A stretch of 64,000 bases of DNA from contig JBMNQC010000005.1 in assembly GCA_050943935.1 (NCBI GenBank), forward strand, positions 92,748-156,747, in the 5' to 3' direction. Below are positions 36,360 through 44,356 of this stretch, piece by piece (the stretch's first letter is position 1; every line of letters begins with the position of its first letter). The DNA comes from Heteroscillospira sp050943935 (GTDB lineage: Bacteria; Bacillota; Clostridia; Oscillospirales; Oscillospiraceae). The notes beneath the pieces are model-generated. The model was given only the letters and a program-made list of their open reading frames with translations, had not been told where the DNA came from and searched no databases. Both the position numbers and the translations under genes were made by a program.

Positions 36360-36605
36360 AAGAGGTACGTACATCTTCTGACTTGCGTTATGGGGAGACC
36401 TCTCCCCTGCGTCCGTTTCCTACCTTCTCATGGCACAACAAAATACGCCACAATGGAAGCCTTTCGGCTCACATTGGTCTCCCAATGCTTCGGAACGTCC
36501 TCACGCACACAGCGCCGGCTACGCGGGGCTTGCTCTGCGGCATCCCCATTCTTGTTTACGCCGTGCCTGGCATTCTGCCATACGGCCCGGCGACCGAACC
36601 TCTTT
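36360..36605 (-). promoter_or_regulatory. Cobalamin-type riboswitch aptamer
   Basis: The minus-strand leader closes with a perfect 7-bp P1 stem (AAGAGGT near 36605 with ACCTCTT near 36360). Just before the 3' arm is AAGTCAGAAGA (36386-36376), matching the B12-box pattern AGYCAGRAGA. Upstream lie GAGAAGGTAGGAAACGG (compare the GGGAAGG region) and GGGGATGCC ... AAGCCCCGC (compare the GGGAA ... CCCCGC arm). Several positions depart from the usual consensus, including the second half of the B12 box, so it is a divergent member. The terminator that follows predicts shut-off by bound corrinoid. A transcobalamin-like domain in the controlled gene supports the assignment independently. Confidence 0.75.
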
Positions 36606-36619
36606 TAATTGTTGATTTT

Positions 36620-36647
36620 ATTATATCAGTTCCTCCGCAAATTGCAA
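36620..36647 (-). promoter_or_regulatory. Promoter of the riboswitch transcript
   Basis: On the minus strand TTGCAA (36647-36642) and a perfect TATAAT (36625-36620) are 16 bp apart. Transcription would begin near 36612, a few bases before the aptamer P1 stem. Confidence 0.7.
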
Positions 36648-36679
36648 TAGAATTCTCGTATTTGTCCAATTTCGTCGCT

Positions 36680-36833
36680 TTACATGTATAATTGCAAAAG
36701 AAAACACCCTGCCGAAGCAGGGTGTTTTCTCACAGCCATGTTGAATTCAAATTCATTGGGTGTAAAAGTGGTATCAAACCACCGTTCCGGACTGCCGGTT
36801 GAGTCCTCAATAGCCTGATTTACAGGAGCTTTC
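36680..36833 (-). other. Short protein-like open stretch after lysS
   Basis: Directly after the lysS stop, in another frame, the minus strand reads about 50 codons without a stop, including IEDSTGSPERWFDTTFTP and NEFEFNMAV. The residue mix looks protein-like but I do not recognise it, and no start codon belongs to it. It may be the end of an element gene truncated at the attachment site. Confidence 0.3.
36699..36730 (-). terminator. Terminator downstream of lysS (element side)
   Basis: AGAAAACACCCTGC pairs perfectly with GCAGGGTGTTTTCT around CGAA. T-rich sequence follows on the minus strand. It would now end greA-lysS transcription before the riboswitch promoter. Confidence 0.8.
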
Positions 36834-38327
36834 TCAGTCCTGAGGTTTCATTGTCGGGAAGAGCAGGACGTCGCGGATTGACGCGGAATCCGTCAGCAGC
36901 ATAACCAGGCGGTCCACGCCGAAGCCCAGTCCGCCCGTGGGGGGCAGGCCGTATTCCAGAGCGGTAACATAGTCGTAGTCCACCTGGGCGCGGCTTGCGG
37001 GGTCGAGGGCCTTGCGCTCGGCCACCTGGCGCTCAAAGCGGCCCTTCTGGTCGATGGGGTCGTTGAGCTCGGAGAAGGCGTTGCCGAATTCCGTGGCGTT
37101 GATGAAGTATTCAAAGCGCTCGGTAAAGGCGGGATCGTCACTCTTGCGCTTGGCAAGGGGGCTGATCTCCACCGGGTAATCGTAAATAAAGGTAGGCTGG
37201 ATGAGCTTCTCCTCCACATAGGCGTCGAAGAACTCGGCAAGGATGGCGCCGCGGGTGGGCAGCTCCGGCAGCTCCACATGGTGCTCCTTGGCTATGGCCA
37301 CGGCCTCCTCGTCGGAAGCGATGGCGGCAAAGTCCACGCCGGAATACTTCTTTACTGCCTCTATCATGGTCATGCGCTCCCAATGGCCCAGGTCTATCTC
37401 CTTGCCCTGGTAATTTATGACCAGACCGCCGCAGACCTTCTGAGCCACGGTTTTCATCATCTCTTCCACCAGGTCCATCATGCCCTCATAGTCGGTATAG
37501 GCCTGATACAGCTCGATGGTGGTGAACTCGGGGTTGTGCTTTGGGTCCATTCCCTCGTTGCGGAAGATGCGGCCCACCTCATACACCCTGTCCATGCCGC
37601 CCACGATGAGGCGCTTGAGGTACAGCTCGGTCTCTATACGCAGGACCATGTCCATATCAAGCGTGTTGTGGTGGGTGATGAAGGGGCGTGCGGAGGCTCC
37701 TATCTCAAAGGGAGTGAGGATGGGGGTGTCCACCTCCAGAAAGCCCTTTCCGTCCAGATAGCTGCGCAGCTCCCGCAGAATAAGACTGCGCTTCACAAAG
37801 GTGTCCTTCACCTCGGGGTTCATGATGAGGTCCACATAGCGCTGGCGGTAGCGGGTCTCCACATCGGTGAGGCCGTGGAACTTCTCGGGCAGGGGCAGCA
37901 GGGACTTGCTGAGGAGCTTTACGCTCCTGCAGTGCACGCTTATCTCACCCCGGCGGGTGCGGAAGGCAAAGCCCTCGGCGCCTATGATGTCGCCGATATC
38001 CCACTTTTTGAACTCCTGGAAAGCCTCTTCGCCCAGGTCGTTGATACGGACATAGAGCTGGATGCGTCCCTTACCGTCCATCAGGTCGGCGAAGAAGGCC
38101 TTGCCCATATCGCGCTTGGACATGATGCGTCCGGCAACGGCCACATCCTTGTTCTCATAATTTTCAAAATCCTCGCGGATGTCTGTGCTGAAGGCGCTGC
38201 GGTCGAACTTGGTGACCGCATAGGGGTCGCGGCCCTCGCTCTGTAGCTTTGCCAGCTTCTCCCGGCGGACGCGGAGTATCTCGGAGTATTCCTCCTGAGT
38301 CTCGGGGCTCTTTATCTCTTCGCTCAT
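36834..38327 (-). CDS. lysS: Lysyl-tRNA synthetase, class II
   Basis: Charges tRNA-Lys. The 497-residue protein has an N-terminal OB-fold anticodon-binding domain and class-II motifs (motif 2 in FRNEGMDPKHNPEFT; motif 3 in GLGFGVDRLVMLL). It ends FPTMKPQD at its natural length, so the element insertion leaves it intact. RBS AGGAGAAG precedes the ATG. It follows greA, the usual Firmicutes order, and shares its promoter. Confidence 0.96.
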   Translation of the reverse strand: MSEEIKSPETQEEYSEILRVRREKLAKLQSEGRDPYAVTKFDRSAFSTDIREDFENYENKDVAVAGRIMSKRDMGKAFFADLMDGKGRIQLYVRINDLGEEAFQEFKKWDIGDIIGAEGFAFRTRRGEISVHCRSVKLLSKSLLPLPEKFHGLTDVETRYRQRYVDLIMNPEVKDTFVKRSLILRELRSYLDGKGFLEVDTPILTPFEIGASARPFITHHNTLDMDMVLRIETELYLKRLIVGGMDRVYEVGRIFRNEGMDPKHNPEFTTIELYQAYTDYEGMMDLVEEMMKTVAQKVCGGLVINYQGKEIDLGHWERMTMIEAVKKYSGVDFAAIASDEEAVAIAKEHHVELPELPTRGAILAEFFDAYVEEKLIQPTFIYDYPVEISPLAKRKSDDPAFTERFEYFINATEFGNAFSELNDPIDQKGRFERQVAERKALDPASRAQVDYDYVTALEYGLPPTGGLGFGVDRLVMLLTDSASIRDVLLFPTMKPQD

Positions 38328-38351
38328 ACGCTTCTCCTATCTGCGGTAAAA

Positions 38352-38831
38352 TCAGTTATTCCGGATATCCAGAATCTCAAACTTGAGCTGACCGGCGGGA
38401 GCTTCCACGCTCACCACCTCGCCAACGGTGTGGCCCATGAGGCCGCGGCCGAAGGGGCTGTCATCGGAAATGCGTCCGGACATTGGGTCGGCCTCCTGAG
38501 AGCCGACTATGGTGTATTCCTCTTCAAAGCCCTCGGAAACATCCTTGACTTTTACGGTGCTGCCGATAACTACCTTGCCGGTTTCGTAGCTTTTCTCGAT
38601 GATTTCGGCATTTTCAATGAGGTTCTCAACCTCGGCAATGCGGGAATAGAGCTTGCCCTGCTCGGTCTTGGCCTCATCGTATTCGCTGTTCTCGGAGAGA
38701 TCGCCGAAGCTGCGCGCTTCTTTAATCTGCTCCGCCACTTCCTTTTCGCGGGTGGTCTGGAGATACAGGAGTTCGGCTTCGAGTTCGTCAAAGCGCTCCT
38801 GGCTCATCTTATATCTTGCTTCGTTTGCCAT
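38352..38831 (-). CDS. greA: Transcription elongation factor GreA
   Basis: Stimulates RNA polymerase to cleave backtracked transcripts. The 159-residue protein has the N-terminal coiled coil with the GDLSENSEYDEAK tip (the acidic residues that act in the secondary channel) and a C-terminal FKBP-like domain. GGAGG is upstream, with a consensus promoter 42 nt before the start. First gene of greA-lysS. Confidence 0.96.
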   Translation of the reverse strand: MANEARYKMSQERFDELEAELLYLQTTREKEVAEQIKEARSFGDLSENSEYDEAKTEQGKLYSRIAEVENLIENAEIIEKSYETGKVVIGSTVKVKDVSEGFEEEYTIVGSQEADPMSGRISDDSPFGRGLMGHTVGEVVSVEAPAGQLKFEILDIRNN

Positions 38832-38872
38832 TTATCAGGAACCTCCAAATAGAGTTATTTTACTGAGTATAC

Positions 38873-38901
38873 ATTATATTGATTATATCACAGCCTGTCA
38901 A
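38873..38901 (-). promoter_or_regulatory. greA-lysS promoter
   Basis: On the minus strand TTGACA (38901-38896) and TATAAT (38878-38873) are 17 bp apart: full consensus. A second TATAAT lies 9 bp upstream of the -10 element with poor spacing. Confidence 0.85.
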
Positions 38902-38923
38902 GCGTCCAAACTGTCACTTTATG

Positions 38924-38963
38924 AAAGGTTTTCCCGACGGCCAAAGCCGTCGGGAAAACCTTT
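38924..38963. terminator. Strong bidirectional terminator
   Basis: Perfect 17-bp arms (38924-38940 and 38947-38963) around CCAAAG overlap the stop codon of the M23 gene at 38962. It separates the cell-wall cluster from greA-lysS. Confidence 0.85.
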
Positions 38964-40137
38964 ATCCGAAGTTGAAATAGCTCTTTGGGTCGGTGTTAGC
39001 GCCGTTTACCCGCACCTCAAAATGCAGGTGCGGTCCGGTGGACAGTCCTGTGGAGCCAACATAGCCCAGGGTCTGCCCCTGACTGACGCTCTGTCCGTAG
39101 CTGACGGCAATGGAGCTCATGTGGGCGTACAGCGTTACCCGTCCGCCGCCGTGGCTGACCATTACACAGTTGCCGTAGCCGCCGTTTTCACCGGCCAGAA
39201 TTACGGTACCGCTGTCGGCGGCCAGGATAGGCGTGCCGCTGGGAGCGCCCACATCCTCTCCGGCATGGAAGCGCATCTCGTGGAGTATTGGATGCATACG
39301 CCAGCCGTAGGCGCTGCCGGGGCTGTAGCCGGGCAGGGGCCAGATATAGCTGCCCGTACCGGATATACTGCCGCCTCCGGCTGCCTGCTGCTGTTTTTCC
39401 AGCTCGGCTATCATGTCGTCTATACGCTCCTGGAGCTGGGCCTCCATGGCCTCATTCTCGTCCAGAGTTTTGCGGTATTCGTCTATATCGCCCTCAAGTT
39501 CGGTGATGATGGCCAGGGCCTCGGCAATCTTCTCCTCAAGCTCCGCCTTGCGCTCCTCAAGCTCATCCCGGGTCTGGAGCTGCTCGGCCTGTACGGCCTC
39601 ATACTCAGCCTTCACCACTTCCACGTTCTCGCGGGCGGCTATGTATTTCTCCTCCAGGGCCTTATCGGAATCCATAATCTCGGAAATATTATCCATGCGG
39701 GTGAGCAGGTCGCCGAAGCTGCTGGCCTGGAAAACGAAAGCAATGTAGCCCATATCTCCGTTTTCCTCCATGGCGCGCATACGGGCGCGGAAGCGCTCCT
39801 TCTGGTATTCCTCACGCTCAATGGCCTCATCCAGCTCTTCTTCCTTCTCATCTATAAGCTCGTCGTATATCTCTATCTGCTCATTTATAAGCTCAATTTC
39901 CTGTATGGCCAAAGTGTTCTGCTCATCCAGGGCCGCTTTCTGTTCAATATAGCCCGATTGTTCGCTTTTAAGAGCGTCCAGCGCCTCCTGAGCCTCGGCT
40001 TTTTTATCCGCTATGGCGTCCTTCTGTCGCTCCAGAGCGTCTATTTCCGAGCGGCTCACGCCCTGAGCTCCCATGGCGCTGAAGGCCATGGTCAAAACCA
40101 GCAGCAAGCAGAATACCCGTATCTTTCTGTTATGCAT
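38962..40137 (-). CDS. Secreted coiled-coil M23 peptidase (PcsB/EnvC-like)
   Basis: Peptidoglycan endopeptidase or hydrolase activator. The 391-residue protein has a signal peptide (MHNRKIRVFCLLLVLTMAFS), a long coiled coil (about 30-240), a Gly/Ser linker, and a C-terminal LytM/M23 domain with both zinc motifs: HAGED and GPHLHFE. The start at 40137 has AAAGGAGG 6 nt upstream. It is a close paralogue of the protein at 41483-42736 and shares its layout. Complete metal ligands suggest an active enzyme, not only an activator. Confidence 0.88.
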   Translation of the reverse strand: MHNRKIRVFCLLLVLTMAFSAMGAQGVSRSEIDALERQKDAIADKKAEAQEALDALKSEQSGYIEQKAALDEQNTLAIQEIELINEQIEIYDELIDEKEEELDEAIEREEYQKERFRARMRAMEENGDMGYIAFVFQASSFGDLLTRMDNISEIMDSDKALEEKYIAARENVEVVKAEYEAVQAEQLQTRDELEERKAELEEKIAEALAIITELEGDIDEYRKTLDENEAMEAQLQERIDDMIAELEKQQQAAGGGSISGTGSYIWPLPGYSPGSAYGWRMHPILHEMRFHAGEDVGAPSGTPILAADSGTVILAGENGGYGNCVMVSHGGGRVTLYAHMSSIAVSYGQSVSQGQTLGYVGSTGLSTGPHLHFEVRVNGANTDPKSYFNFG

Positions 40138-40202
40138 TGTTCCTCCTTTGTGCGGTGGTGGATGTGTGTACTTTTTTATTGTAACACACAAGTCAAGCCC
40201 CG

Positions 40203-41378
40203 TCAGCGTACAGCGTCCGCCGCGGCCTGAAGCTGTGAGTCGTTTTCCGGCTCAAGCAGACCGTAGTAGAGGCTGTTTTTCTCCTCCTGGCTTATCTCTA
40301 CCGGAAGGTCCGGTACTATGCCGCCCTCCTGAGCCAGATCCCGGCGCTGGGATGTGAGATACGCCTCATGGGATATGTGGGCGGCGCTGCCGTCAAAAAG
40401 CGTGTAGCTTATCTGGCTGCGGCCCTTGCCGGTGGTGGCCTCGCCCACCGTAACGGCGGCGCCGTATTCGCTGAGCTGGGCGGCGAAAAGCTCGGCGGCG
40501 CTGTAGCTCTCGGAGTTTATGAGCACGGCCATTGGCAGGTCAATGTGCGCCTCATCCGAGGTGGTGACAGTCTCCCTGCCGTCCCGGTCACGGCTTATGA
40601 AGATATCGCCCTCGGGCAGGAGGTAGTCCAGCAGGGCTGTAAGCTCATGGACATAGCCTCCCCCGTTCCAGCGAACGTCGAACACCAGGGACTTGGCCCC
40701 CTGTCCGGTAAGCTCCTCTATGGCGGCAATGGCGTCCTCCGAGCAGCCTGAACTGAAGTTTTTAAGTATGATATATCCCACGTCCCCGGGCAGCATGGTG
40801 CTGCTTACTGGGCTGGAATACACCTGCGCCGTGCTGAGGGTGACTTGGCGCTCCTCCCCGGCTTCAGAGAGGACGGTGAGGGTGAAGCTCTCGTCTCCGC
40901 AGCCGTATATCTTCTCCTGAAGCTGCTCCGTTGTCCAGCCTGCCATACTCTCGCCGTCGAACTCCGTGAGCTTCTCACCGGGCAGGAGACCGGCTTCAAA
41001 GGCGGGAGTATCCCTTGTGACCCCCACGAGCGCAAATCCCATCTCCTCCGCCACGACGGTCACGCCTATGCCGCGGTAGCTGTTTTGGGTACGCAGCTGA
41101 TATTTGGAGTACTGGTCGGCGGTCATGTAATAGCTCCAGCGGTCGTCCAGACCATCCACCATGGCGGAGGCTGCCTTGTCGGTAAGTTCATCCAGGTCGG
41201 CCTCCACCACAAATTCCCTGTCAATAATATTGAGCATCTGGGTGAGCTTTGCGCCCCGGACGAGATTATCCGTTCCGCCGGCAAATACGCAGAGAGCCGT
41301 GAACGCCACGGCAAGCGTAAGCGCCGAGGAAAGCAGAGCGGTGACTAAGCATTTTAAAAAGCTCCTGTTGTGTTTCAT
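40203..41378 (-). CDS. S41-family C-terminal processing protease
   Basis: Membrane-anchored serine protease of the CtpA/CtpB type. In the 391-residue protein residues 14-34 form the anchor, and a PDZ domain occupies about 100-175 (YRGIGVTV ... PGEKLTEFDG). The protease domain has the catalytic Ser291 in NSESYSAAE and Lys318 in TTGKGRSQ. GGAGGCG precedes the ATG. It lies between two M23 hydrolases, so processing of cell-wall proteins is plausible; CtpB-like proteases also act in spore signalling. The real substrate is not visible. Confidence 0.9.
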   Translation of the reverse strand: MKHNRSFLKCLVTALLSSALTLAVAFTALCVFAGGTDNLVRGAKLTQMLNIIDREFVVEADLDELTDKAASAMVDGLDDRWSYYMTADQYSKYQLRTQNSYRGIGVTVVAEEMGFALVGVTRDTPAFEAGLLPGEKLTEFDGESMAGWTTEQLQEKIYGCGDESFTLTVLSEAGEERQVTLSTAQVYSSPVSSTMLPGDVGYIILKNFSSGCSEDAIAAIEELTGQGAKSLVFDVRWNGGGYVHELTALLDYLLPEGDIFISRDRDGRETVTTSDEAHIDLPMAVLINSESYSAAELFAAQLSEYGAAVTVGEATTGKGRSQISYTLFDGSAAHISHEAYLTSQRRDLAQEGGIVPDLPVEISQEEKNSLYYGLLEPENDSQLQAAADAVR

Positions 41379-41431
41379 ATACGCCTCCGAAAAAAGAGTA
41401 TTTCCCCCTTTGCGCCGCCTATTCAAAGCAA

Positions 41432-41462
41432 AATCCTCCGCAGCGTGCCGCCGCGGAGGATT
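41432..41462 (-). terminator. Terminator after the first M23 gene
   Basis: AATCCTCCGC pairs with GCGGAGGATT, followed on the minus strand by TTTTGCTTT. It should reduce transcription into the S41 gene. Confidence 0.75.
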
Positions 41463-41482
41463 GCATACTTGACTGAAATACC

Positions 41483-42736
41483 TTAGTAGGCTTTAGTGAG
41501 GCCGCTGAACAGGCTCTGCGGGTCTATTCTGGCGCCGCCGCTGGTGATTTCAAAATGCAGGTGTGGGCCGGTGCTCCAGCCGGTGGAGCCCACATAACCT
41601 ATGACCTGCCCCTTGGTGACAGTCTGGCCGGCGGAGACGGCCATGGAGCTCTGGTGAGCGTACAGAGTGGTATAGCCGTTGCCGTGGTTAATTACCACAT
41701 AGTTGCCGTAAGAGGAGCTGTAGGTGGCTATCTGCACAGTACCGCTGTCGGCGGCGTAAATGGGGGAGCCGTTGGCCGCGCCCACGTCCACGCCGGAGTG
41801 ATACTTTTCAGTATTGAAAATGGGGTGTATGCGCCAGCCGAAGGGCGAGGTTATGGTGCGGTAATCGCTGGGCCACATGAAGCTTCCGGAGCCGGTGACA
41901 ACTGTGTTTGTCTGGCCGGAGGAGCCGTTCTGGTTCTGCTGTTGCTGCTGCTTTAGAATTTCCAGCTGCTTGTTGAACTGCTCGGTCATCTCGTCAATGT
42001 CCGCCTGCAGCTCTCGCTCTGCGGCCTCGTTTTTGGCATACTCGGCGGTGAAGCTGTCAATATCGGCCTGGAGAGAGGTTATAAGCTCTACAGCCTCTTC
42101 GATCTGAGCTTCCAGCTCGGCCTTGCGCTCTTCCATTTCCTCGCGCTTTACCAGCTGGTCGGCCTGAAAGGCCTCGTACTCTGCCTTTACCTCCTCCACC
42201 TTTTCGCGGGCGGCTATGTACTTGTCCTCAAGGGACTTATCGGATTCCAGTATCTCGGAGATATTGTCCATACGGGTGATCAGGTCGGCAAAGCTGGTGG
42301 CCTGAAAGATGAAAGCCATGTAGCCCAGGTCGCCGTTTTCCTCCATGGCGCGCATACGGGTGCGGAAGCGCTCCTTCTGGTACTCCTCCTGCTCTATGGC
42401 CTCTTCAAGTTCAATCTCCTTTTCCTCTATGAGGCCGTCGTATATCTCTATCTGCTCGTTTATAAGCTCAATCTCCTGGCGGGCCAGCTCGTTCTGTTCA
42501 TCCAGAGCGGCCTTCTGCTCCAGAACGGAGGCCTGCTGATTCTGCAAGCCGGCTATCTGGACGGAGACGGCGTTTTTCTGCTCGGCGATAGCGTCCTTCT
42601 TCTTTTCAAGGGCGTCTATCTCAGCCTGGCTCACAGCGGCCGCGCCTACGCTGGCTATAACCGAGACGAACACCGACAGAAGCATGAGCACCGCAAGAAA
42701 AACACATACTGCGGATACGAATTTTTTGTTGCGCAT
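41483..42736 (-). CDS. Secreted coiled-coil M23 peptidase next to ftsEX (PcsB/EnvC-like)
   Basis: A 417-residue secreted protein with signal segment about 8-34, coiled coil about 35-265, a Gln/Asn-rich linker (KQQQQQNQNGSSG) and a C-terminal LytM domain with HSGVD and GPHLHFE. In other bacteria FtsEX changes shape on ATP hydrolysis to switch on a coiled-coil partner (EnvC, PcsB). The position 25 bp after ftsX makes this the likely partner here. AGGAGG is upstream. Confidence 0.9.
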   Translation of the reverse strand: MRNKKFVSAVCVFLAVLMLLSVFVSVIASVGAAAVSQAEIDALEKKKDAIAEQKNAVSVQIAGLQNQQASVLEQKAALDEQNELARQEIELINEQIEIYDGLIEEKEIELEEAIEQEEYQKERFRTRMRAMEENGDLGYMAFIFQATSFADLITRMDNISEILESDKSLEDKYIAAREKVEEVKAEYEAFQADQLVKREEMEERKAELEAQIEEAVELITSLQADIDSFTAEYAKNEAAERELQADIDEMTEQFNKQLEILKQQQQQNQNGSSGQTNTVVTGSGSFMWPSDYRTITSPFGWRIHPIFNTEKYHSGVDVGAANGSPIYAADSGTVQIATYSSSYGNYVVINHGNGYTTLYAHQSSMAVSAGQTVTKGQVIGYVGSTGWSTGPHLHFEITSGGARIDPQSLFSGLTKAY

Positions 42737-42761
42737 ATTATCCTCCTATGGACACCGCTCC

Positions 42762-43646
42762 TCAGACCTTCAGGTAGTTGCGTATTGCAATAACGCTGCC
42801 GAAGGTGCCGACGACCACGCCGACACAGAGGAACACACCGAGAACGGGGAACATAAGGGCCGTGAAAGGAATGCACTCCACCAGCGCGCCCACTATGCCG
42901 CCCATTACCTTTTCGCTGACCAGGCCGTAAACGCCCCACTCTATGAAGAAAGCGGCGATTGCTCCCACCAGACCCAGAATAAGGCCCTCTATAATGAAGG
43001 GCAGCCGGATAAAGGCGTTTGTGGCTCCCACCATCTTCATAATGGCTATTTCCTCACGCCGTCCGAAGGTGGCCAGCTTTATGGTATTGGCCATGATGAA
43101 CACGCTGACTATGGCCAGAATGGTTACGATAATGAGGGAGACTATGCTAACTACATTGCGCAGAGATATGAAAGCGTTGGCAATATCCAGATGTGCTCTT
43201 ACCTTGGCAATGCCGTCCACGCTTTTCAGGGCTGCCTCGGTCTGGGCCATCATGGTGATATCGTTCAGATTCAGAATATATCTGTGGCGGAACACGTCGG
43301 CGTCCACATCCTCAAACAGGCCGGGGTCGTAGTCCTGAGAAAAATCCTCCATGGCCTGCTCACGGGTCACGAACTGAATATCGCTGATATTGCCTATGGC
43401 CTCTATTGCTGGCTGTATGGCCCGGGCGTCCTCCTCGGAGAGGTTCTCGTCCACAAAGCAGACTACCTCGTTTTCCTGCTCCAGCTTTACTATCATTTCA
43501 TCTATGTTCACAGAAAGCAGCGTAAAGGAGCCCATTATGACCAGGCAGGCAATTATGATTGTGACGGATGCGAAGGACATGAAGCCGTGGGTGAAAATGC
43601 TTTTGAATCCTTCTTTAATGAGATAACCTGTTTTGTTAAGCTTCAT
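42762..43646 (-). CDS. ftsX: Cell-division ABC transporter permease FtsX
   Basis: Membrane partner of FtsE that relays ATP hydrolysis to extracellular peptidoglycan hydrolases. The 294-residue protein has an N-terminal transmembrane helix (MSFASVTIIIACLVIMGSF), an extracellular loop of about 130 residues, and three more helices at the C-terminus. The ATG at 43646 overlaps ftsE by 11 bp and begins MKLNKTGYLIKEGFKSIF as in relatives; an in-frame ATG at 43661 is possible. Confidence 0.92.
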   Translation of the reverse strand: MKLNKTGYLIKEGFKSIFTHGFMSFASVTIIIACLVIMGSFTLLSVNIDEMIVKLEQENEVVCFVDENLSEEDARAIQPAIEAIGNISDIQFVTREQAMEDFSQDYDPGLFEDVDADVFRHRYILNLNDITMMAQTEAALKSVDGIAKVRAHLDIANAFISLRNVVSIVSLIIVTILAIVSVFIMANTIKLATFGRREEIAIMKMVGATNAFIRLPFIIEGLILGLVGAIAAFFIEWGVYGLVSEKVMGGIVGALVECIPFTALMFPVLGVFLCVGVVVGTFGSVIAIRNYLKV

Positions 43647-44325
43647 AACTGTAATACCCATCCATTCCGTCGCTGATGATACTGCCCTGGCTTATTGCTA
43701 TGACGCGCTTGGAGAAGGAGTTCACCAGCTCTTTCTCATGGGTCACTATAAGCACCGTGGTGCCCAGCTCGTTTATCTTTTCCAGCAGGAGCATAAGCTC
43801 CAGGCTCTTTGCCGGGTCAAGGTTGCCGGTGGGCTCATCGGCAATGATGGTGAGGGGGTTGTTCACCAGCGCCCGGGCGATGGCCACGCGCTGCTGCTCG
43901 CCGCCGGAGAGCTCTCTTGGCAGACGCTTTTCCCGTCCCTCAAGACCCACAAGCTCCAGCACGTAGGGCACGCGCTTGTCTATCTCCTTTTTGGAGGCGC
44001 CGACCACATGCATGGCAAAGGCCACATTCTCATATACGGTCTTGTCCTCAATCAGGCGGAAGTCCTGGAAAATGATGCCCAGGGTACGCCGCAGCTTCGG
44101 CAGGCTTCTGCGCTTCATCTTCACCAGGTCATATCCGTTAATGTTTATGCTGCCCTCTACGGGAACCAGCTCGCCTGTCAGCATCTTTATTATGGTGGTC
44201 TTGCCGCTGCCGGAGGGACCCACCAGGAAGGCGAATTCGCCGTCGTTTATAGTGAGGCTTATATCGTCAACGGCACGGGTTCCCCCGTTGTTGTAGACCA
44301 TGCTGACATTTTTCATTTCTATCAT
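43636..44325 (-). CDS. ftsE: Cell-division ATP-binding protein FtsE
   Basis: ABC ATPase of the FtsEX complex. The 229-residue protein has Walker A GPSGSGKTT, signature LSGGEQQRVAIARAL, and Walker B LTIIADEPTGNLD. AGGAGG lies 6 nt before the ATG. It follows the CdaR-type regulator by 31 bp and overlaps ftsX. Confidence 0.95.
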   Translation of the reverse strand: MIEMKNVSMVYNNGGTRAVDDISLTINDGEFAFLVGPSGSGKTTIIKMLTGELVPVEGSININGYDLVKMKRRSLPKLRRTLGIIFQDFRLIEDKTVYENVAFAMHVVGASKKEIDKRVPYVLELVGLEGREKRLPRELSGGEQQRVAIARALVNNPLTIIADEPTGNLDPAKSLELMLLLEKINELGTTVLIVTHEKELVNSFSKRVIAISQGSIISDGMDGYYSYEA

Positions 44326-44356
44326 AGGTTTCCTCCTGTTGCCGGAGAGGTAAAAC

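Larger units (their letters stand above)
29201..36862. mobile_element. Decayed integrative element inserted at the lysS 3' end
   Basis: The boundaries are the duplicated lysS 3' ends. Inside, from left to right: a wrecked tyrosine integrase pointing at the left boundary, a frameshifted fragment of a large mobile-element protein, an intact 5.5-kb surface-protein gene with a riboswitch leader, and a short unrecognised stretch next to lysS. No relaxase, coupling protein or replication gene remains. Base composition is visibly more AT-rich than the flanks. It cannot be mobile by itself; the surface protein is the retained cargo. The exact crossover lies within the 13 identical bases. Confidence 0.72.

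Noticed and set aside
36224..36691. Plus-strand frame of 155 codons
   Set aside because: It lies over the riboswitch, its terminator and its promoter on the other strand, and has no protein-like pattern.
29083..36840. tRNA gene as the integration target
   Set aside because: No tRNA-like cloverleaf at either boundary; the duplicated sequence is the lysS coding end.
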